Shown here piece by piece: positions 33,989-43,060 of a stretch of 64,000 bases of DNA (within the stretch, counting starts at the first letter, position 1; every line of letters starts with the position of its first letter). A program made the translations under genes and the position numbers. Source of the DNA: Armillaria gallica (taxonomy: Eukaryota > Basidiomycota > Agaricomycetes > Agaricales > Physalacriaceae); the NCBI GenBank assembly GCA_037576215.1, contig JBANDB010000013.1:1860001-1924000 (forward strand), written 5' to 3'. The notes under the pieces are model-generated. The model was not told the DNA's origin and did not search any database. It saw only the letters and a list, made by a program, of their open reading frames with translations.

Positions 33989-34850
33989 ATGTATCAGAAC
34001 ACCATCCACCAAATTCCACTTGTTTTTCCACTGCCCGGTGCAGTAGGATTGTGAAAACCATCCTCCATATCCTCAATGTCAGTCAAGAACAGTATCCTAG
34101 GCGATCCCAGCAGAATAGCCAATGAATCAGAGAGTTACGCGAAGTTAAAAGCGGGTGGGGAGCTCATTGATAACAACACAAAGTCTTGGATGCAGGTGTG
34201 CCAATCCTAGAATCTGATCAGCATTGAATAGTAACCATGGTCCTCAGGATTACCTTACTGCATCGTACTCGTTCAAACGATCATATCTGCCCCGACTCAA
34301 GGGTCCCATTTGGATTCATTCCCTGCAAGGAGATCCTGAATCTATTGTGCCTGCTCTTGCCCACATGAATCCCAAATGTCCTCTCCCTTTGCCCCAATAC
34401 ATGTTGGCCAGTGACATTTGGGTGGTACCAGTATGCGAGCTGTTTGGTAAACAGAAACTCCCATTTATCTATGCTGTCACCAGGCAACAACAGATGACCT
34501 TAGGTGGTTGTGTTTATTGTTCCCATTGGTACAGAAATGGGCAGATTGTCACCATACTCCTTGTTATGTCCAAATTTACTGTTTTTACTGCTGAATTCTC
34601 CAACCCTGGATACGCCCATAGTCCGTTCAGTATCACCTTCATCACCTACACCCACCTCTTCCAGTTGCCAGTGACGAAGCAATGGATGTACTGGGTCGAC
34701 CATATTTGTCACACCCTTCCCAAACGTCTGGGACAGCCAAAGTTGACCTTGGTATGGGCTGATGTCGAGGAAGCCATGCAGCGAGAGTTCCATCACAATC
34801 TGCCCTTCATGAGCGGATTATTTTATGGCTTACTCATGGACTCTCTTTAG
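33989..34850 (+). pseudogene. extra ORF after Gypsy-2 integrase, unknown function
   Basis: The frame starts MYQNTIHQIPLVFPLPGAVG. It meets a TGA near 34052 and a frameshift near 34200-34240, then runs open to 34850 (34224-34850, 208 codons). Blocks include LKGPIWIHSLQGDPESIVPA, IWVVPVCELFGKQKLPFIYA, QKQ-type residues before LGGCVYCSHWY, and DVEEAMQREFHHNLPF. It sits where retroviruses and errantiviruses carry env, but there is no signal peptide or membrane anchor. It is not recognised. It could be an accessory gene of this Gypsy family or a captured host gene. Confidence 0.45.
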
Positions 34851-35076
34851 GTACCTATCCTGTATTCCATGTCTGTCACTACCATTACTGCCTGCATCAA
34901 CTCCATTCTTTTATATATCTTTTCCTTGTATATGTGTCACAATGTTTTGGTTGAAATAGGGGCCTGTGTATGATGGTGCTCTAATCTATTCTCTATACAT
35001 ACAAATTCTCCTTTCATGAGCTGAGAAAGGTATGGTGAGTAACCGAGGGCAGTCACATTTCTTCGTTCCCCACAGA
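34851..35076. other. untranslated stretch before the Gypsy-2 3' LTR
   Basis: This is T-rich sequence followed by CATGAGCTGAGAAAGG and CCACAGA. No clear polypurine tract and no gene were found. Confidence 0.4.
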
Positions 35077-35391
35077 TGTCAGGCCGGTTCCTGGACCAAG
35101 AGGAAAACATGGAAAAAGGAGCGATAAAGAGAGTATTTGGATAATCAGCAGGGATGCATGGCAGGAACATTGCCAAGCCATGGCAGGTGACATGTCATGC
35201 ATGGCACGCGACGCGTAAGCCTGGATCATGACGTGTGTCCTGGCAAATGGGATGTGTATACCAAGATGCCGGCAACGTGTATGCTCAAATGAACCTATTT
35301 ATAGACTATTCAGTATGTATAAAAGACCGATGATATGAATGAAAAAGGACCTTCCTGACCCGAATCAGTTTTAGAACATAAGTGTGACCAT
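35077..35391 (+). repeat. Gypsy-2 3' LTR, left part
   Basis: It matches the first half of the 5' LTR, beginning TGTCAGGCCGGTTCCTGG. It is cut at GTGACCAT by the nested element; CCAT (35388-35391) is the left target copy. Confidence 0.9.
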
Positions 35392-37240
35392 TGATGAGCC
35401 TAGACTTCCGTGGCAACGGCAACACCCAAAACTCGGAGAGAGCTTAGGAAATTAACGTAGCAACACAGCAATCAAGGCAATGTGTTTGCGAGTGGTTCGG
35501 TGCACCTCCGTGCGGTCAATTCCTCAATAACACAAGATACACTGCGACTTTTCAGTCAGCGAAGTAGTACTCTTGGTCAAGGAGTACTAATAGACGTTGG
35601 CTGTAAGCCAGGAAGGATCTCGATAAACGAGATGGGATGGAATCTGGTATGACTTGAATACCAAGAAACCGCAATAGAAACTACGAAAATGATCTAGAGA
35701 CCACGAAAATGGGTCTAGAAATCGTAGCAATGCGCTAGAAATCGTGGGGATGGACTGTAAAACATGGGGAGGGACTAGAAAACGTTGCGATGTTCTAGTA
35801 ATCGTGGGTGAGGACGAGTAATCGTGTGGAAGGACTGGTAATCGTAGCAATGCTCTAGAAATCGTGGCAACGTGCTAGAAATCGTAGCAACGGTCGAGAA
35901 AACGTGGGGAGGGACTGGAAAACGTGGGGAGGGACTAGAAATCGTTGAGATGCTCTAGTAATCGTGGGGGAGGACGAGTAATCGTGTGGAAGGACTGGTA
36001 ATCGTGTGGAAGGACTGGTAATCATAGCAATGCTCTAGAAATCGTGGCAATGGACTAGAAGACGTCGAAATAGCCTAGTAAACGTGGCTTGGGGTGTACC
36101 TAATATTGTGAGTCGAAACAATAGCAATAAACGTACGGAGACTGCAAGAAACTGGTAGAAATCGTAGCAACTGAGGTGCTGAGTGGGGTGCTGCAGCAAT
36201 AGATGCACAGCAACTCCAAACAATGATAAAGACGAGGGTGATCCTATGGAGCTGAACTGGGCCTACACGGAGGCAATACTGAACTGGGCGATGAAAACAA
36301 TGGCAATGTAGAAGGTGAAAGCGATGAAACAATCCTATGTGGTGAAAGTGAAGCGATGTTGTGGCATTAAAAGACAAAAGCAAGTTATTGATGCAAGATT
36401 TCGTGTATTGGCGCAACCAACAACGTTTAAAGAGTAAAGCAAGTGGTGGAGAATAACTTGGAGTAACCGTAGCTGACTGGTAATGCTGTAGCCTCGTCAA
36501 CTGGGTAAGAACTTGCTCTAAAAATGCGGTTTCTACCTAGTTTTTATACTACAAGTACGATTTTATAAATAGAATATTCTTCGGAGCCTTAGTAAGGCTG
36601 TAAGTCCTTGGCTTTTGTAATAGCCGTAGTAAACATATGGTATCTGTGGTTCTAAAGTAACAGCAAGTCCTCGACATTGCCATGTATGGATGCAAACCGT
36701 GTGGTTTTATTGAGCGATGAGCGGATCATAAGGTGCTGTGTAGCTGCAGATTATTGAGCTGCAGTTGCTGTGCTGAGGTGTATGCATGGGGCAACGATAA
36801 TTCGAAGTCTTGGCACTGTAACAGCCTTAGTAAACGTGGTCTGTAGTTGCCGTAGCTGTAATTATCGTAGCTGGGAGGGTACTCGCGTCAATCACGTCAT
36901 TTCATTAAATGATTGATGGGCACATCAACCAGTGCTTCTGAGTGATATAGCAACCCTGTTTTAGGATGATTGTCAATCAAAGGTGCCTTGCCGTGATGGG
37001 ATATGGTAATTGTGATATGAGGCGAGCTGGGAAGGATAATGGAGTGCGTGAGGAGTGGATGTCACAGTTTTAGGACTGGATCTGAATGTTTGTGGCTTAT
37101 ACTGCGAAAATCCGTGGTATTATCGAGAGTTGGCAGTGTTATGGAGTGTGTGAGGGTTATAATGGCGTCGTTTCGAAGGTATTGGGTGATGGATGGTTAA
37201 ATCCGCGAATTCTGAGCATACAGAGCCTGGAGGCTCATCA
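35392..37240 (-). repeat. 3' LTR of the gag-protease element (1849 bp)
   Basis: On the plus strand it begins TGATGAGCCTAGACTTCCG and ends GGAGGCTCATCA. A 20-bp tandem array occupies 35690-36075. In sense orientation a TATA box (AGTATAAAAAC near 36545) precedes the array. Most differences from the 5' LTR that I could line up are CG versus TG or CA. Confidence 0.92.
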
Positions 37241-37255
37241 TCCCCCCCAAACTTT
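37241..37255 (-). other. polypurine tract of the gag-protease element
   Basis: In sense orientation AAAGTTTGGGGGGGA abuts the TGATGAGCC start of the 3' LTR, a textbook plus-strand primer. Confidence 0.85.
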
Positions 37256-37365
37256 ATTTTGTTTTCAGAGTATTGCATGGCATGGTAGGAGCTGGAGACG
37301 TTTGGAAGGATAACTTGAGATGCCTAGAGTAGGACTATCTGTTCGCTATAATCCTCTCTTGTAAT

Positions 37366-37437
37366 GCCTGCTTGGTCTAGTGGTTGACTTGGCTGTCTTT
37401 TTCATGTTGCCGGTTCGATTCTTGCAATTGCCGTAGT
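37366..37437 (+). other. degenerate tRNA-like sequence inside the element
   Basis: TGGTCTAGTGG (37373-37383) fits a polymerase III A box, and GGTTCGATTCT (37412-37422) fits a B box, 28 nt apart. The acceptor stem does not pair and the anticodon arm is not convincing, so it is a tRNA relic and not a working gene. It lies antisense to the element, between the gag ORF and the polypurine tract. Confidence 0.4.
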
Positions 37438-37865
37438 TTTTAGCATGGCCAAAATCATATGACTATTGCCGCGTTTAGGCTCCATGAACTGTCGCTTCAT
37501 GAATCCTAAAGTGAGATTTCTCCCACGGTCTTGGAGAAATCCGTGATGTCATCGCAGGCCAACTTTTCAAGACTCGACTGGAAATGAGGTCATAACAAAG
37601 CCGTTCCCTTTGCGGAAGTCAAATGATCACGGCAATGTCTGAGATTTGAGACATGAATTCGGTGTTATTGTCTTTTTAATAGCACGATGCTGGTGTTTTC
37701 GTGGGTTCAAAAGTGCAGGATAAAAAGGGGTAATGAGTAAGGACAGTGGGGGGTAAGAGAGACGATCTCTTGACTGAGTAGAATTGAGAAAACGTGGTTG
37801 AACGGGAATGATAGTGTCGAATGATGTGGAAAAAGGGGTAATCGTGGATTGGGTACGAAATTAGG

Positions 37866-39983
37866 CTATTTCTGCTTCTTTTTGCGTCGGGCTCGATGGT
37901 GAGACTTTCTAGAGGACTTGTAATGCGAAGGGGCGGGTCCTAAACCTCCGGGAACTGTGGGTATTATCGCTGTCTTTCCGGTATTCAGATCATGGATACT
38001 GATGATCTGAGATCCATTGGCGTAATTGCGAATCATACTTTGCGTAAGTATATCAAATGGTCGTCCTAAAAGAATATGCGGGCCTGATTCATGGAAGACA
38101 TGAATTTGTAGATGGAGGGTAATATTGCCAATGAGAAGGGGAACATCGCGGACTAGCCCAAGGGACTGGTTTATTGTATTGTTAGCTGCCTGCATTTCTA
38201 TTGTCGTGGCTCGATCATAGGCTAGGCCTAACCGGTGACAAGTGGCTTCTGACATCGAGACAATTTGCGAGCCAGAGTCAATAATGCATTCGACTTTAAA
38301 CTGGTGATTAACAATGGGATGGATGGCACGTATCAGGACTGATTCTGGTGCGGACTTGGGTGTGATTACTGGTTCTTCAGAATGAATAGATGGTGGATAG
38401 GATATGGGGATAGGTGGTACGGTTTCCAAACGAGTGACTTCGTCTAATTTCGGAGTAGATGCCGTGTCTGCATCTTTAAATTCTATGGCAACTGTTTGAG
38501 AAGCTCTAGATGTCACGGCATCTTCTGAGAATGGTTCAAGATAACGTGGGACAGCGTTATTTGATACTGCGTCAACTGGTCTGACTGGCTCCGCATTTGT
38601 ATCAGGAACTGAGTCTCGTAATGAAATGGAAAATGACGGCGTTGGCTTGGTGGATGCGTCGCTTGAATTAACGTTCTGCTCTAGCATTACTGCATTCATA
38701 TCGCTCTGTAGCCTTTGAATTTCCGTGGTTATAGCCTGTGATCTGGCTAGAAGCTCTTTGAGATGCTGCTTCTTGTCTGGTACTGCGACATCTGGTACTG
38801 GAGGCTGCGGTTTCAATAATCCTGGGGGCAATAACGGTGCAGAGGGTAACTGTTGGCTAATAGAAACGGGTGTCGGAACAGAAATGGGAGATGACATGGG
38901 ACTGGGAGATGGAATGGGCTCTTGAATAGCAGCTGATACGGGTTTAATGTCAAGCTGATGATACCATGCATTAATACGATCCTGGAGACAGGTTCCTGGA
39001 AGATCGCGAGGAATATAAGCACCAGTGGGAAGAACGATCTTGTTTTCGTAATTCCAACGGCACTTTCCTGCTTTTTCCATGATCCCTATTTGACGGCAAT
39101 CACGGAATCGATGACCTGGTTTGCCACAAAATTGGCAACTACGAATGGAACAGGACTGCGCAAGTACTTTATGAGATGCCTGTGCTGCTTGTTGTAAATG
39201 ACGATCCGCATGCAACTGCAATAAAGTCTCGCTGAGTTTGATAAGCCCATTAATATGCTCGAGTTTGACTTGGGGCTCTGTCTGCTCGACATTAACTGGC
39301 ATAGAAGGGATAGGGATGGCAATTGAAGATGGATATGGGTCTGATGGTCTAGTAGGCATGGCAATTCCATTTCTATGGTCAAGAGGGGAATTTTCGTAGC
39401 TGCTACGTTTATTGGTGCCTTGTAAAATGAACTGGGCGGCGGAATGAATTTCACTGACATCGTAAGGGTCTGCTGGGTGATGATCGGGTAGTTTGATCTG
39501 GAGACAACGGATAATGGAGTCCCAAACATGCGGAGTAAAGCCTTTACTGAATAGACGGCCGGTTTCATGGATGGATAAACAGTTCTTGGCAACTAGATGC
39601 TTTGCCTTAGGATAAAAATCCCTGTAATAGGCGGCTAGTTCTGCAAGCGAGTCAATCTCGCTGGCATATTGCCCAATGACGTGATCGAGATCCTGACGAT
39701 CATACTTCTGATCAGGATCAGCATCAGGATAATGCTTGGTAACTGCGGTTTTGAACTCGGTGTATGTCTGCGAATATTCTGGAAGAGACTCCCAAAACTC
39801 GGCAATATCAATGCCTGGGTAATAAATGAACCATTTCTTCTTCTCATCATCTGTAGTAACATGATGACGAGTAAAGAGCTGCTCCAAATCGGTGATGTAA
39901 TGGAATAATTCTCGTCCTGGATTGGCTTCGTCAATAATGACAGGTGCACTCTTTTCTTTGCGGAATGGCATAAGATGTGCCAT
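37866..39983 (-). CDS. Gag-protease polyprotein, 705 aa, intact
   Basis: I chose the ATG at 39983 (MAHLMPFRKEKS), because the frame upstream runs through the primer-binding site and LTR. The capsid reads ELFHYITDLEQLF, IAEFWESLPEYSQTYTEFK and LFSKGFTPHVWDSIIRCL. The zinc knuckle CQFCGKPGHRFRDC fits C-X2-C-X4-H-X4-C. A proline-rich linker follows, then the retropepsin block VECIIDSGSQIVSMSEATC with intact D-S-G and HILLGRPF. The C-terminus is basic (KSSRKSHHRARRKKKQK). There is no stop or frameshift over 705 codons, unlike the neighbouring elements, so it was functional until recently. Gag could package RNA and the protease could process it. Confidence 0.85.
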   Translation of the reverse strand: MAHLMPFRKEKSAPVIIDEANPGRELFHYITDLEQLFTRHHVTTDDEKKKWFIYYPGIDIAEFWESLPEYSQTYTEFKTAVTKHYPDADPDQKYDRQDLDHVIGQYASEIDSLAELAAYYRDFYPKAKHLVAKNCLSIHETGRLFSKGFTPHVWDSIIRCLQIKLPDHHPADPYDVSEIHSAAQFILQGTNKRSSYENSPLDHRNGIAMPTRPSDPYPSSIAIPIPSMPVNVEQTEPQVKLEHINGLIKLSETLLQLHADRHLQQAAQASHKVLAQSCSIRSCQFCGKPGHRFRDCRQIGIMEKAGKCRWNYENKIVLPTGAYIPRDLPGTCLQDRINAWYHQLDIKPVSAAIQEPIPSPSPMSSPISVPTPVSISQQLPSAPLLPPGLLKPQPPVPDVAVPDKKQHLKELLARSQAITTEIQRLQSDMNAVMLEQNVNSSDASTKPTPSFSISLRDSVPDTNAEPVRPVDAVSNNAVPRYLEPFSEDAVTSRASQTVAIEFKDADTASTPKLDEVTRLETVPPIPISYPPSIHSEEPVITPKSAPESVLIRAIHPIVNHQFKVECIIDSGSQIVSMSEATCHRLGLAYDRATTIEMQAANNTINQSLGLVRDVPLLIGNITLHLQIHVFHESGPHILLGRPFDILTQSMIRNYANGSQIISIHDLNTGKTAIIPTVPGGLGPAPSHYKSSRKSHHRARRKKKQK

Positions 39984-40188
39984 CTTGGCAGGAATGACAA
40001 TAGACAGTGGGAGTATAAATGCGATAATAGACTGCGATAGGCGAATGGCAATGTAGGACGGAGTGTGGATGAATCGGATGATGGTCTGATGATGAACGAG
40101 GGGAATACAAGTGGCAATCAATGGGACTGCGACAGGGCAAGCGGGGAATGGGTGCAAAATGCGATGAAGGAATTGATGGTGAACTGGA

Positions 40189-40207
40189 CCCCTCGCGGTG
40201 GGCTCCA
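40189..40207 (-). other. tRNA primer-binding site of the gag-protease element
   Basis: In sense orientation TGGAGCCCACCGCGAGGGG begins three bases after the 5' LTR. It matches the Gypsy-2 site at 21761 except for two CpG-type changes, so both elements use the same primer tRNA. Confidence 0.85.
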
Positions 40208-40210
40208 AAA

Positions 40211-42098
40211 TGATGAGCCTAGACTTCCGTGGCAATGGCAACACCCAAAACTCGGAGAGAGCTTAGGAAATTAACGTAGCAACACAGCAATCAAGGCAAT
40301 GTGTTTGTGAGTGGTTTGGTGCACCTCCGTGCGGTCAATTCCTCAATAACACAAGATACACTGCAACTTTCAGTCAGCGAAGTAGTACTCTTGGTCAAGG
40401 AGTACTAATAGACATTGGCTGTAAGCCAGGAAGGATCTCGATAAATGAGATAGGACGGAATCTGGTATGACTTGAATACCAAGAAACCGTGATAGAAACT
40501 GCGAAAATGATCTAGAGACCACGAAAATGGGTCTAGAAATCGTAGCAACGCGCTAGAAATCGTAGCAATGCGCTAGAAATCGTGGGGATGGACTGTAAAA
40601 CATGGGGAGGGACTAGAAAACGTTGCGATGTTCTAGTAATCGTGGGTGAGGACGAGTAATCGTGTGGAAGGACTGGTAATCGTAGCAATGCTCTAGAAAT
40701 CGTGGCAACGTGCTAGAAATCGTAGCAACGGTCGAGAAAACGTGGGGAGGGACTGGAAAACGTGGGGAGGGACTAGAAATCGTTGAGATGCTCTAGTAAT
40801 CGTGGGGGAGGACGAGTAATCGTGTGGAAGGACTGGTAATCGTGTGGAAGGACTGGTAATCGTGTGGAAGGACTGGTAATCATAGCAATGCTCTAGAAAT
40901 CGTGGCAATGGACTAGAAGACGTCGAAATAGCCTAGTAAACGTGGCTTGGGGTGTACCTAATATTGTGAGTCGAAACAATAGCAATAAACGTACGGAGAC
41001 TGCAAGAAACTGGTAGAAATCGTAGCAACTGAGGTGCTGAGTGGGGTGCTGCAGCAATAGATGCACAGCAACTCCAAACAATGATAAAGACGAGGGTGAT
41101 CCTATGGAGCTGAACTGGGCCTACACGGAGGCAATACTGAACTGGGCGATGAAAACAATGGCAATGTAGAAGGTGAAAGCGATGAAACAATCCTATGTGG
41201 TGAAAGTGAAGCGATGTTGTGGCATTAAAAGACAAAAGCAAGTTATTGATGCAAGATTTCGTGTATTGGCGCAACCAACAACGTTTAAAGAGTAAAGCAA
41301 GTGGTGGAGAATAACTTGGAGTAACCGTAGCTGACTGGTAATGCTGTAGCCTCGTCAACTGGGTAAGAACTTGCTCTAAAAATGCGGTTTCTACCTAGTT
41401 TTTATACTACAAGTACGATTTTATAAATAGAATATTCTTCGGAGCCTTAGTAAGGCTGTAAGTCCTTGGCTTTTGTAATAGCCGTAGTAAACATATGGTA
41501 TCTGTGGTTCTAAAGTAACAGCAAGTCCTCGACATTGCCATGTATGGATGCAAACCGTGTGGTTTTATTGAGCGATGAGCGGATCATAAGGTGCTGTGTA
41601 GCTGCAGATTATTGAGCTGCAGTTGCTGTGCTGAGGTGTATGCATGGGGCAACGATAATTCGAAGTCTTGGCACTGTAACAGCCTTAGTAAACGTGGTCT
41701 GTAGTTGCCGTAGCTGTAATTATCGTAGCTGGGAGGGTACTCGCGTCAATCACGTCATTTCATTAAATGATTGATGGGCACATCAACCAGTGCTTCTGAG
41801 TGATATAGCAACCCTGTTTTAGGATGATTGTCAATCAAAGGTGCCTTGCCGTGATGGGATATGGTAATTGTGATACGAGGTGAGCTGGGAAGGATAATGG
41901 AGTGCGTGAGGAGTGGATGTCACAGTTTTAGGACTGGATCTGAATGTTTGTGGCTTATACTGCGAAAATCCGTGGTATTATCGAGAGTTGGCAGTGTTAT
42001 GGAGTGTGTGAGGGTTATAATGGTGTTGTTTCGAAGGTATTGGGTGATGGATGGTTAAATCCGCGAATTCTGAGCGTACAGAGCCTGGAGGCTCATCA
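40211..42098 (-). repeat. 5' LTR of the gag-protease element (1888 bp)
   Basis: It is paired with 35392-37240 and has one extra unit at two places in the 20-bp array (40510-40935). The ends are the same 10-bp inverted TGATGAGCCT / AGGCTCATCA. Confidence 0.92.
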
Positions 42099-42102
42099 CC
42101 GT

Positions 42103-42403
42103 ACCCGCAAGTGTTCCCAGCATCACACGATCTTCAGGATTTTGTGATAAACAGTTATTACAGCAACAAACCACAACAGTTACCAGCAGCAGCCACCGAT
42201 GACCATACAGTCAGCACCACAAAACAAGTTACCTAATGCATGCGGAGACCAAGTTCTCTGAAGTCACGACAGCAGATTCCCTTACGAAACCCCGACTTGA
42301 AGTCAACCTACACCATAGCATATGTGCTGACCTCCCCGAGCTAAATTTATCATATGACTAAACGTTGCACAGTAATTCTTGTCATACATGAATTCGCATG
42401 ACA
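42103..42403 (+). repeat. Gypsy-2 3' LTR, right part
   Basis: Sequence resumes at ACCCGCAAGTGTTCCCAGC, matching 21451 onward, and ends GCATGACA at 42403. This proves that the LTR was one unit before the nested insertion. Confidence 0.9.
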
Positions 42404-43060
42404 GTGTAAGACCTGGCTATGATTGAGGTCAAATACGAGTTCTTGAAGCCTTCATTTGAGGGAAAAAGCTGGGGGATTGGTTGCTTTGAGAAGTGTATGA
42501 GTGCACATGAATGCAGAAGTAACAGAAAGTACTTACCGTCCCCGGACTTGGACATCTCCTTCAATCCACTCCACGCTGTCATCTCCTCCACCATTCTCTT
42601 GTCTTTCCTGGCCTTGCTTGCCAGATAACAATATGTCATGTAGGGGTATCATCATGTTGGGGCAAAATCCACTTCAAATCCGTGAAAAAATGTCTTGCAT
42701 GGGTGTTGAACAAGATGAGGCAGTCGTTGACCTCATGTCTGTGAAAGGTGCTGGGCTATGAGATCGAGATCTGCACAGAGAATGTTAATGAGCACTCTGA
42801 ATGCATGCAGGATGCATGTAGACTTACCACTCTGCGTGTCCCACAACAATCCTTCAGTCCCTCCCAGATGTCCAATCTTCTAGGGCTGCTCATCAGATGG
42901 CGATATGTCGTCTCTGGCCAAAACCATGTTGTCCAGGTCCCCTTGATGGTAGTGCATTGTTGGCATTTTCTCAATATTTTAGATTGTGTATGCATTCCAC
43001 ACATCTGTCATCCAAGTGTACAGTTGTGTTTCTGCTACCGAGAAAGAAGGTAGGCAACAT
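42404..43060 (-). pseudogene. exons of an unidentified minus-strand host gene, right of Gypsy-2
   Basis: On the minus strand an exon near 42538-42640 reads CYLASKARKDKRMVEEMTAW and LKEMSKSGDG, then GTAAGT. The intron ends CTCAAAG and a next exon reads QPIPQLFPSNEGFKNSYLTS. A third exon near 42830-42990 (RRLDIWEGLKDCCGTRRV) also ends in a GTAAGT site. The exon pair resembles the one at 20718-21136, so Gypsy-2 may separate parts of one gene or two related genes. Family unknown. The region is CpG-poor and probably decayed. Confidence 0.35.

Larger units (their letters stand above)
35392..42098 (-). mobile_element. young non-autonomous LTR element carrying only gag-protease
   Basis: This 6707-bp minus-strand element is nested in the Gypsy-2 3' LTR. 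LTRs are 40211-42098 (5') and 35392-37240 (3'); they look about 99% identical apart from two one-unit differences in the 20-bp array. A primer-binding site and a polypurine tract sit in the right places. The 2970-bp interior holds one intact gag-protease ORF and no RT, RNase H or integrase, so it must rely on an autonomous partner. Target copies are CCAT (35388-35391) and CCGT (42099-42102). It resembles the TR-GAG class described in plants. Confidence 0.88.
21137..42403 (+). mobile_element. Gypsy-2: Ty3/Gypsy element, decayed and twice interrupted
   Basis: The 5' LTR is 21137-21756; the 3' LTR is 35077-35391 joined to 42103-42403 across the nested element 35392-42098. Between the LTRs are a tRNA-type primer-binding site, gag with zinc knuckle, protease, RT, RNase H and integrase on the plus strand. 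A 4.4-kb foreign stretch lies between protease and RT (about 25699-30054) and an extra ORF follows integrase. Numerous in-frame TGA codons, a few frameshifts and mutated active sites show it is dead. I found no clear target duplication: flanks are AATAC on the left and GTGTA on the right. Confidence 0.92.

Noticed and set aside
37366..37437. functional tRNA gene
   Set aside because: A and B boxes are present, but the acceptor stem does not pair and no anticodon arm can be drawn.
21132..42408. target duplication for Gypsy-2
   Set aside because: Left flank AATAC and right flank GTGTA do not match even allowing CpG decay, so no duplication is claimed.
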